From: Geomonas ferrireducens
GTDB taxonomy: Bacteria > Desulfobacterota > Desulfuromonadia > Geobacterales > Geobacteraceae
Assembly: GCF_004917065.1 (NCBI RefSeq)
Contig: NZ_SSYA01000002.1
Location: forward strand, 62,001-126,000
Direction: 5' to 3'
Length of the DNA: 64,000 nucleotides
A model generated the notes under the pieces. It was not told where the DNA came from and made no database searches. It was given only the letters and a program-made list of their open reading frames with translations. The number at the start of each line of letters is the position of its first letter. Within the stretch, counting starts at the first letter, position 1. This document shows, piece after piece, positions 1 to 6,744 of this stretch. Both the position numbers and the translations under genes were made by a program.

Positions 1-116
1 GTCAACAGTTAATCCTGCCTATCCCTTGGGCAGCGTCGCCCATTAATTGGGCACCAAGGGGCATCCTTTTCATTAGACCCGTGAGGCGACCAACGTAATT
101 CCAAGCAGATATGGAT

Positions 117-133
117 TTGGCAGAGACCTTGCT
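117..133 (+). promoter_or_regulatory. sigma-54 (-24/-12) promoter of the ammonium transporter
   Basis: TTGGCAGAGACCTTGCT has GG at 119-120 and GC at 131-132 with exactly 10 nt between them. This matches the sigma-54 consensus TGGCACG-N4-TTGCW. It would start transcription near position 144, about 40 nt before amtB. Nitrogen-regulated amtB genes are classic NtrC/sigma-54 targets, which fits. No convincing NtrC enhancer pair was found in the 116 bases available upstream. Confidence 0.8.
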
Positions 134-185
134 ATGACTCGGCGTTCTCCAACGAAGGGGGGCATTTACCAACGGAGGTAATGGA

Positions 186-1406
186 ATGAACGGGATGTCG
201 ACGATGACAGGTCTTGTAAACAGCAGCGATGTGCTCTTCCTCATGTTAGGCGCCGTCATGGTCTTCGCCATGCACGCCGGCTTCGCCTTCCTCGAGGTGG
301 GAACGGTACGCAAGAAGAACCAGGTGAATGCCTTCGTGAAGATCCTGACCGACTGGTCCATCTCGACCGTGGTCTACTTCCTCGTCGGTTTTCCCATCGC
401 CTACGGCATCAGCTTCCTGAAGCCTGTTAAAGAACTCCTGGGCTCCAACCAGGGGTACGACATCACCCACTACTTCTTCCTGCTCTGCTTCGCCGCCTGC
501 ATCCCCGCCATCATCTCCGGCGGCATCGCCGAGCGCGCCAAGTTCTGGCCGCAGGTGATCGCCGGCGCCGTTTTCGCCGGTCTCACCTACCCCCTCTTCG
601 AGTCCCTCATCTGGGGGCAGAACTCTTCCGCGCTGCAGGGCCTCTTCAAGTCCATCGGCGGCGCCGAGTTCCATGACTATGCAGGCTCCGTTGTGGTTCA
701 CTCCATCGGCGGCTGGCTCGCCCTCCCCGCGGTCATCATCCTCGGGCCCCGCATGGGGCGCTACGTAAGGGGCAAGTCCCACCCGATCCCGATCAGCAAC
801 ATCCCCTTCCTCGCCCTGGGCTCCTGGATCCTCGCCGTCGGCTGGTTCGGCTTCAACGTGATGAGCGCCGGCCACCTCGAGAAGATCTCTGGTCTCGTGG
901 CGGTGAACTCGCTGATGGCCATGGTGGGTGGCGTGCTCGCGGCCCTCATCGCAGGCAGGAACGACCCCGGCTTCGTGCACAACGGCGCCCTTGCCGGCCT
1001 CATCGCCGTCTGCGCCGGCTCCGACATCATGCACCCGCTCTTCGCTTTCGTAACCGGCGCCGTAGCGTCGGTCATCTTCGTCTACGGCTTCCACCTCGAG
1101 CAGGAAAAGCTCAAGATCGACGACGTCTTAGGCGTTTGGCCGCTGCATGGCGTGATCGGCTCCTGGGGGGGGATCGCCGCGGGCCTCTTCGGCGGCGAGG
1201 CGCTCGGCGGCCTGGGCGGGGTGACCTTCCTCTCCCAGCTTCTCGGCTCCCTCTCCGCGATCGTCTTCGCCCTTGTGAACGGCTTCGTCATCTACGGCAT
1301 CCTCAGCAAGACGGTAGGGATCAGGCTGAGCCAGGAGGAAGAATTCAACGGTGCCGACCTCTCCATCCACAGCATCGGCGCATACCCGGAAGACCATATC
1401 CGCTAG
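186..1406 (+). CDS. amtB: Ammonium transporter (Amt/Rh family)
   Basis: A 406-residue polytopic inner-membrane channel for ammonium/ammonia. The Amt signature is visible: an N-terminal segment with FAFLEVGTVRKKN, the first pore histidine in the DYAGSVVVHSIGG segment and the second in PLHGVIGSWGGIAAG. Length matches bacterial AmtB without a long C-terminal extension. GGAGG at 174-178 lies 7 nt before the ATG. An ATG at 181 is out of frame. The sigma-54 promoter upstream implies nitrogen-limitation control. No glnB lies downstream; it could lie upstream of the window. A strong terminator follows. Confidence 0.95.
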   Translation: MNGMSTMTGLVNSSDVLFLMLGAVMVFAMHAGFAFLEVGTVRKKNQVNAFVKILTDWSISTVVYFLVGFPIAYGISFLKPVKELLGSNQGYDITHYFFLLCFAACIPAIISGGIAERAKFWPQVIAGAVFAGLTYPLFESLIWGQNSSALQGLFKSIGGAEFHDYAGSVVVHSIGGWLALPAVIILGPRMGRYVRGKSHPIPISNIPFLALGSWILAVGWFGFNVMSAGHLEKISGLVAVNSLMAMVGGVLAALIAGRNDPGFVHNGALAGLIAVCAGSDIMHPLFAFVTGAVASVIFVYGFHLEQEKLKIDDVLGVWPLHGVIGSWGGIAAGLFGGEALGGLGGVTFLSQLLGSLSAIVFALVNGFVIYGILSKTVGIRLSQEEEFNGADLSIHSIGAYPEDHIR

Positions 1407-1434
1407 GTATCGAATCTCACTTCTCAGAAAGATC

Positions 1435-1465
1435 AGGAGGCCCGGAAACGGGCCTCCTTTTTTTT
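1435..1465 (+). terminator. Rho-independent terminator after amtB
   Basis: A perfect 10-bp stem (1435-1444 with 1449-1458) closes a GAAA tetraloop and is followed by eight T. It lies about 30 nt past the amtB stop and isolates amtB from the next gene. Confidence 0.95.
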
Positions 1466-1542
1466 ATTTTGAAATTTCCTACGAAGTATGTATTATTTGC
1501 GATGTTAAAAGCTTCTCATTACCGTTAAAGGCGTACTCTATC

Positions 1543-2388
1543 ATGAAGATACCCTTGGGACAGTTGCTGGTTCGATCCGGCATCATAACGGTAAAGACCC
1601 TGGAGCGGGCACTGGCGCGTCAGGCAACTTGCGGCAAGAGACTTGGAGGGGTGCTCCTTGAGATGGGGGTGCTGACCGAGGACGAGCTGCTGGAAGCGCT
1701 GGGGCAGCAGTACGGCCTCGACACGGTCCCCAGGCTCTTCACGGGACAACTCCCTGCCGAGCTACTGGCACTGGTGCCGGCGGACCTAGCCATCACGAGA
1801 CCGCTTCTGCCGCTGCGGCTGGAAAACGGTGCGCTCTTTGTCGCGGTCAGCGACCCGCTCGACGGGGAGACCGTGGCGCTTCTGGAGCGGCACGGCTCCG
1901 TGAGGGTAACTCAGTTGCTTTGCCGCCCCGGTGAGCTTGCCGCCGCTGTGAAACAGCAATACCACCGTGACCAGGGGGGGAGCGACATGAAGATCCTCGT
2001 GGTCGATGACCCTGCCGCCATGAGCGATGTAGAGGGAGCACTCCGGAGGGAAGGTTACCAGGTGTTCACGGCGCGCGACGGGGTGGAGGGGTTGAGGATC
2101 GCCTTCTCCCAGAAGCCCGACCTGATCCTGTGCGACGCCGCGACACCCAGGATGGACGGCTACGCCCTCATGCGCGCCGTCAAGGCGAACCCGTCGAGCG
2201 CGGGAACGCTGATGATCCTGCTCACCTCGAAGGCCTCACCCGAGGAGGAACACCGGGCGCTCAAGGCCGGTTTCCACGACTTCATCGGCAAGCCCATGAT
2301 GACGATACGCGTGGTCTCGCGCGTGAGGCGCGCCTTCGAGATCATTGATAAAGTGCGGGTACAGCAGCCGTCGCCCTCATCCGCCTGA
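1543..2388 (+). CDS. MshEN (c-di-GMP binding) domain fused to a response-regulator receiver
   Basis: A protein of 281 residues. Residues 4-27 and 33-56 are two copies of the 24-residue MshEN motif (LG-x2-L, then L-x3-L-x2-Q), separated by 5 residues as in known c-di-GMP binding MshEN domains. The second copy begins with RLGG and ends with Q56. Residues 149-275 form a CheY-like receiver with acidic pair D155/D156, phosphoacceptor D198 (CDAATPRMDG), T228 and K250. There is no output domain. I chose the ATG at 1543 because an upstream in-frame start would overlap the amtB end and terminator. A strong Shine-Dalgarno and ATG also precede residue 149, so a free receiver could be made as well. The partner is unknown. 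Confidence 0.8.
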   Translation: MKIPLGQLLVRSGIITVKTLERALARQATCGKRLGGVLLEMGVLTEDELLEALGQQYGLDTVPRLFTGQLPAELLALVPADLAITRPLLPLRLENGALFVAVSDPLDGETVALLERHGSVRVTQLLCRPGELAAAVKQQYHRDQGGSDMKILVVDDPAAMSDVEGALRREGYQVFTARDGVEGLRIAFSQKPDLILCDAATPRMDGYALMRAVKANPSSAGTLMILLTSKASPEEEHRALKAGFHDFIGKPMMTIRVVSRVRRAFEIIDKVRVQQPSPSSA

Positions 2389-2444
2389 TCCCAACTTACC
2401 AGCCCGGCGGCACCAGCACTGCGATGCCGCAGCCCGCGCCCCCC

Positions 2445-3746
2445 CTACATTCTCACCTTGCCGGAGAGTTCGTGCAGCGCGTCCGCGAAAATCGCCATCC
2501 CCTCGTCAAGCTCAGCATCGGTCACGTTTAACGGCGGAATCAGGCGCACCACGTTTCGCCTCAGTCCGCATCCGACCAGGATGAGCCCCTTCCCCAGACA
2601 GTTGTCGATCAGTTCCTGACAGAGCCTGCCGTCAGCCGCCCCCGCCTCGTCGACGAATTCGACGCCGATCATGCACCCCATACCCCTGACCTCGCCGATA
2701 CGCGGGTTCTGCATGGCAAGTTCCTGCAGGGAAGTAAGCACGCGCGAACCGGCAGCCCGTGCCGCTTCCAGCAGCCCTTCTTCCTTGATCACCCTGAGGG
2801 TTGCGCGGGAGGCGGCACAGGAGACGGGGTTCCCTCCGACGGTGGAGCCGTAGACGGGCGGACCCCATAGCCGCATGAGCCCCGCAGGCGCGAGCACCGC
2901 TCCCAGGGGGAAGCCGGAGGCGACCGCACCGGCAACGGTCACGATATCGGGACGCACCCCGGCATGCTCGCAGCAGAACCATCTCCCGGTCCTCCCCACC
3001 CCGGACTGCACCTCGTCGAAAATCAGAAGGATGCCGTATCGGTCGCAGATCCTGCGCAGCCCTTCCAGGTAGCTCTTGGGCGCCGGGTAGTACCCACCCT
3101 CGCCCAGAAAGGGCTCGACCAACACGGCGCAGACGTCCTCCGGGGGTACTTGATACTGGAACAGCCTTTCTATTTCCTCGAGACAGCGGTCACCACACGC
3201 CTCGGGGTTCATCCCGCACGGGCATATGAAGCAAGCCGGGTAACTGACGTGGTGCACGAAGGGGAGCAGCGGTTGGTAGCGGCTGCGGCATGCCGATGAA
3301 CTGCTGGTGAGGGAAAGAGCACCCAGGGTGCGCCCATGAAAACCGCCGGTGCAGGCAATGACGGACTGGCGGCCGCTGGTGTAGCGCGCAAGCTTGACGG
3401 CGTCCTCCACCGCCTCGCTCCCCGAGTTGCCGAAGGAAAGCATGTCCAGCCCATCGGGCGCGATGGAGAGCAGTTCCTCGGCGGCAGCCACCGTCACCTC
3501 GCTGTAGTAGATGCCGCCGGCATGGACATGACTCTTCAGTTGCTGCTGCACCGCCTCCATCACCTTCGGGTGGTTGTGCCCAAGGTTTAGGACGGCGAGC
3601 CCGGAGGTGAAGTCGAGGAAGCGTCGTCCATCCCTGGAGGTGACCACGGTCCCCCTTCCCCGCCCGATCATGATCGGGTAGCAGGGATGCGCCGGCGGCG
3701 CGATGACAGCCTGTGCCCTTTGAATCAGTCTTTCGTCCTCGTCCAT
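2445..3746 (-). CDS. Class III aminotransferase homologue lacking the PLP lysine
   Basis: A 433-residue fold-type I PLP-dependent aminotransferase (GabT/ArgD-like). The family blocks are intact: FGNSGSEAVEDAVKLAR, TGGFHGRTLG, IFDEVQSGVGRTG and GSTVGGNP. In the Schiff-base block, where the family has AK-x4-GFP, this protein reads VAGAVASGFP. The catalytic lysine is Gly273, encoded by GGT at 2928-2930, and all three bases differ from AAG. It therefore probably cannot transaminate by the normal mechanism. The ATG at 3746 has GGGGTG upstream and is preferred to the TTG at 3758. It is divergent from the pilZ gene. It may be a binding or regulatory protein, or an enzyme in decay. Confidence 0.8.
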   Translation of the reverse strand: MDEDERLIQRAQAVIAPPAHPCYPIMIGRGRGTVVTSRDGRRFLDFTSGLAVLNLGHNHPKVMEAVQQQLKSHVHAGGIYYSEVTVAAAEELLSIAPDGLDMLSFGNSGSEAVEDAVKLARYTSGRQSVIACTGGFHGRTLGALSLTSSSSACRSRYQPLLPFVHHVSYPACFICPCGMNPEACGDRCLEEIERLFQYQVPPEDVCAVLVEPFLGEGGYYPAPKSYLEGLRRICDRYGILLIFDEVQSGVGRTGRWFCCEHAGVRPDIVTVAGAVASGFPLGAVLAPAGLMRLWGPPVYGSTVGGNPVSCAASRATLRVIKEEGLLEAARAAGSRVLTSLQELAMQNPRIGEVRGMGCMIGVEFVDEAGAADGRLCQELIDNCLGKGLILVGCGLRRNVVRLIPPLNVTDAELDEGMAIFADALHELSGKVRM

Positions 3747-3858
3747 GGCGCACCCCAAAGCGTTAGGTTTTACACATGAACAAAGGATGGTATCACCGAC
3801 TTGAATGCCTGCAAGGATGTGGATCGAGAGGAGCTTTGGAGAAGTTTTTCCACGGTTC

Positions 3859-3886
3859 TTGCAAACAAAATGGATTAGATTACACT
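3859..3886 (+). promoter_or_regulatory. Candidate sigma-70 promoter of the PilZ gene
   Basis: TTGCAA (3859-3864), a 16-nt spacer and TACACT (3881-3886) lie in the divergent gap about 60 nt before the pilZ start. Visual match only. Confidence 0.4.
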
Positions 3887-3944
3887 AATGCCTGTTTTGC
3901 AAAACGCCGGTCAAAAAACCAGGGCAGGACACAAAGGAGGGGCG

Positions 3945-4217
3945 ATGTACAAGGAAAAGAGGAACTTCGCCAGACTGGCCTTACACGCGAAAGCGAACAT
4001 CCACCAAGGGGAACGGACCATCGAGGGGGAAGTCGAAAATCTGAGCATGAAGGGGGTTTTCGTGACGGCAGCGCGGCGGCTGGAGATCAACGACACCGTC
4101 GCCGTGACCATCTACCACACCCTCACGCCGCAGGTGCTCTGCGACCTGAGGGCCAAGGTGGTACGGGTCACCGACCACGGCATGGGGCTGCAGTTTGAGA
4201 AGACCCTCCTCGACTGA
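3945..4217 (+). CDS. Single-domain PilZ protein (c-di-GMP receptor)
   Basis: A 90-residue protein that is essentially one PilZ domain. The c-di-GMP signature is RNFAR near the N-terminus (RxxxR) and NLSMKG about 28 residues later ([D/N]xSxxG). The ATG at 3945 is preceded by AAAGGAGGGG at 3933-3942, which rules out the longer reading from 3888. PilZ proteins change partner activity when they bind c-di-GMP; the partner is not evident here. It lies convergent to hypE with a hairpin between. Confidence 0.85.
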   Translation: MYKEKRNFARLALHAKANIHQGERTIEGEVENLSMKGVFVTAARRLEINDTVAVTIYHTLTPQVLCDLRAKVVRVTDHGMGLQFEKTLLD

Positions 4218-4253
4218 GAAGGGTCCCGCAGTACCCACCTGAAAACGGTGAAC

Positions 4254-4272
4254 GGCCCGGGGCGACCGGGCC
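4254..4272. terminator. Hairpin between convergent pilZ and hypE
   Basis: A 7-bp GC stem (GGCCCGG with CCGGGCC) and a 5-nt loop in the 56-nt gap between two convergent genes. No T-run follows on either strand, so it is a weak or factor-assisted terminator at best. Confidence 0.4.
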
Positions 4273-4273
4273 C

Positions 4274-5284
4274 TCAGCAGATGCGCGGAAGCTGCTCTCC
4301 CGCGAGCATCTCCACTCCCCTCATTCCACCAACGAGGGTTTCCATCTGCACCTTGCCTGCCGAGGTTTCGGTGACCTCGCCGATGACGGCAGCATCCCTT
4401 CCAAGCGGATGACGGCGCATGATTTCCAGCGCCTCATCCGCCCTCTCCGGCGCAACCATCGCAAGAAGTTTACCTTCGTTAGCAACGTACAGCGGATCGA
4501 GCCCCAGGATGGAGCAGACCCCTTTCACGCCCGGGTTTATGGGGAGGCTCTCCTCGTTCAGGGTGACGGTGACACCGGACTGCAGGGCGATTTCCTTGAG
4601 CGTCGTGGCGACACCGCCGCGGGTGGGGTCGCGCAGCACGTGCAGCGCGGGGCCGAGCGTCAGCAGGCCGGTGACCAGGCCGTTCAGCGGAGCGGAATCG
4701 CTCTTTATGCCGCTGTCAATCTCGAGGCCCTCGCGGGCGGAGAGGACCGCGATGCCGTGATCGCCGATGCAGCCGTTGACGATGATCTTGTCGCCGACAC
4801 GCGCCGAGGCGCCGTCGATCTGCAGGTTATGCTCGAGTGCGCCGATCCCCGAGGTGTTGATGAAGATGCGGTCCCCCTTCCCTTTCGGGACCACCTTGGT
4901 GTCGCCGGTGACGATGGCGACGCCGGCTGCATCGGCGGCCTGCCGCATCGAGGCGAGGATGCGGGAGAGTTCCTCCTTGGAGAAGCCTTCCTCGAGGATG
5001 AAGCCGACCGAGAGGCACAGCGGGCGGGCGCCCATCATGGCAAGGTCGTTCACCGTGCCGTTGATGGCGAGGTCACCGATGTTCCCGCCAGGGAAGAAAA
5101 TGGGGTCGACCACGTAGGAATCGGTGCTGAAGGCGAGCTTGACGCCGCCGATGTTGAGCAGAGCCGCGTCGTTTTGCCCCTTGACCGGGACACTGGAGAG
5201 CTGCGGTATGATCAGGTCGTCCAGGAGCTGGTGTGAAAGCCTCCCGCCGCTGCCGTGGCCAAGGAGGATGAGATCGTTGTTCAA
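4274..5284 (-). CDS. hypE: Hydrogenase maturation protein HypE
   Basis: 336 residues, the usual HypE length. HypE dehydrates the thiocarboxamide on its own C-terminal cysteine to thiocyanate, giving the CN ligands of the NiFe site. The AIRS/PurM-like ATPase fold is visible (LLGHGSGGRLSHQLL, FPGGNIGDLAINGTVNDLAMMG). The protein ends in PRIC, the carbamoylated cysteine tail. The start codon is TTG with AAGGAG about 6 nt upstream. It is the last gene of the minus-strand hyb-hyp cluster, about 70 nt after hypD. Confidence 0.96.
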   Translation of the reverse strand: MNNDLILLGHGSGGRLSHQLLDDLIIPQLSSVPVKGQNDAALLNIGGVKLAFSTDSYVVDPIFFPGGNIGDLAINGTVNDLAMMGARPLCLSVGFILEEGFSKEELSRILASMRQAADAAGVAIVTGDTKVVPKGKGDRIFINTSGIGALEHNLQIDGASARVGDKIIVNGCIGDHGIAVLSAREGLEIDSGIKSDSAPLNGLVTGLLTLGPALHVLRDPTRGGVATTLKEIALQSGVTVTLNEESLPINPGVKGVCSILGLDPLYVANEGKLLAMVAPERADEALEIMRRHPLGRDAAVIGEVTETSAGKVQMETLVGGMRGVEMLAGEQLPRIC

Positions 5285-5353
5285 AGGGTTCTCCTTTTCT
5301 GTCGGACCGGTCTGACTAGTCTGACTGATCTGACGTCGGACGGTTTGTTTTGC

Positions 5354-6445
5354 CTAGCGCCCGTACTTGTAGGCGGCGGCGCAGGTTCCTTCGGAGGAGA
5401 CCATGCAGGCGCCGACCGGGGACTCGGGGGTGCATTTGCCGCCGAAGAGCGGACAGTCGAAGGGCGCCACCTTCCCCTTCAGGATCTCGCCGCACAGGCA
5501 CCCCTTGTGCTCCTTGAGTTCCTCTACCTGCACCGGTATGGCCAGCTCGGCGTCGAACTCGGCGTATTTATCCGCGATCCTAAGCCCGCTCCCGGGGAGC
5601 ACGCCAATGCCGCGCCACGGTGCGTCGAATGGGGTGAAGACGTCGGCAAGCATCGCCTGAGCCTTGGCGTTTCCTTCCCAGCGCACCACGCGCGAATACT
5701 GGATCTCCACCTTGCTCTCGCCGGCGATCGCCTGGCGCACCAGCATCTCCACTCCCTGCAGCACGTCGGTCGGCTCAAAGCCGGTCACCACGCAGGGGAC
5801 CTTGTACTCTTCGCAGAGGAATCGGTAGGCATCGGCGCCGATGATCGCGCTCACGTGGGCCGGGCAGATGTAGCCGTCCACCTGGAGCTCCGGGTCCGCG
5901 GAAAGGATCGCCATCGGCTGCGGCATGGTCTTGTGCGAGGCGAGCACGAAATAGTTGGAAAGCCCCTGCGCCTTCGCCGCCAGGATACTACCGGCGATGG
6001 TCGGCGCGGTGGTCTCGAAGCCTACCCCTAAGAACACGACGCGCTTATCGGGGTTCTTGGCGGCAAGCTGCACGGCGTCGAGCGGCGAGTAGACCACCCT
6101 GATATCAGCCCCCTTGGCGCGCTCCTCCATGAGCGAGGAACTGGAACCGGGGACCCGCAGCATGTCGCCGAAGGAGGCGATGATCACGTCCGGGAGGCGG
6201 CAAAGTGCGACGGCGCAGTCGAGGTAGCTGTTGGGGGTGACGCAGACCGGGCATCCCGGCCCGGAGATCAGCCTCACCTCGGGGGGAAGCAGGCTTCTCA
6301 GGCCGAACTGGTAAATGGCGTTGGTGTGCGTACCGCAGACTTCCATGAAGACTAACGGCTCGGTCCGCCCCCGGGTCAGTTCGGCGATGCGCTTGGCGAG
6401 CCCCTGGACCAGTTCCTTGTCGCGAAAGACGTCCGAGTAGTTCAT
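5354..6445 (-). CDS. hypD: Hydrogenase maturation protein HypD
   Basis: A 363-residue iron-sulfur scaffold that, with HypC, assembles the Fe(CN)2CO group. Conserved cysteine motifs are visible: CGTHTNAIYQFG near residue 39, GPGCPVCVTP, and the C-terminal 4Fe-4S cysteines in KGCLCGEILKG, GGKCTPESPVGACM and EGTCAAAYKYG. Its ATG overlaps the hypC stop by 4 nt (ATGA), so the two partners are translationally coupled. Confidence 0.97.
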   Translation of the reverse strand: MNYSDVFRDKELVQGLAKRIAELTRGRTEPLVFMEVCGTHTNAIYQFGLRSLLPPEVRLISGPGCPVCVTPNSYLDCAVALCRLPDVIIASFGDMLRVPGSSSSLMEERAKGADIRVVYSPLDAVQLAAKNPDKRVVFLGVGFETTAPTIAGSILAAKAQGLSNYFVLASHKTMPQPMAILSADPELQVDGYICPAHVSAIIGADAYRFLCEEYKVPCVVTGFEPTDVLQGVEMLVRQAIAGESKVEIQYSRVVRWEGNAKAQAMLADVFTPFDAPWRGIGVLPGSGLRIADKYAEFDAELAIPVQVEELKEHKGCLCGEILKGKVAPFDCPLFGGKCTPESPVGACMVSSEGTCAAAYKYGR

Positions 6446-6672
6446 CCCATCAACTCCGGCGAATAGACTTCGCGCATCAATTCGAGCGTCGCCTTGGCCT
6501 CTTCCTCGTCGAGCTTGGAGATGGCGAAACCGGCGTGGACGATGACGAAGTCGCCGACCTTGACCTCCTGGTCCAGCATCATGAGGCTCGCCTCGCGCTT
6601 TACGCCGTCCACTTCGGTCATGGCGAAATCACCATCAACGCTGACCACCTGCATCGGTACACCTACACACAT
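6442..6672 (-). CDS. hypC: Hydrogenase maturation chaperone HypC
   Basis: A 76-residue HypC/HupF chaperone. It begins MCVGVPMQV; the cysteine after the initiator methionine is the residue that holds the iron ligand complex and contacts the large-subunit precursor. It works with HypD to deliver Fe(CN)2CO to HybC. It sits between hypF and hypD and overlaps hypD by 4 nt. Confidence 0.97.
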   Translation of the reverse strand: MCVGVPMQVVSVDGDFAMTEVDGVKREASLMMLDQEVKVGDFVIVHAGFAISKLDEEEAKATLELMREVYSPELMG

Positions 6673-6744
6673 CTTCAGACTCCTTTGAGATAAATCACCA
6701 TCTCTGTTTCACATGTCCCCTCCCCCCTCCGGGGGGAGGAGAAA

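Noticed and set aside
3776..4198. 140-residue plus-strand frame over pilZ
   Set aside because: Different frame from the PilZ domain, which has the RxxxR and NxSxxG motifs and a strong ribosome site.
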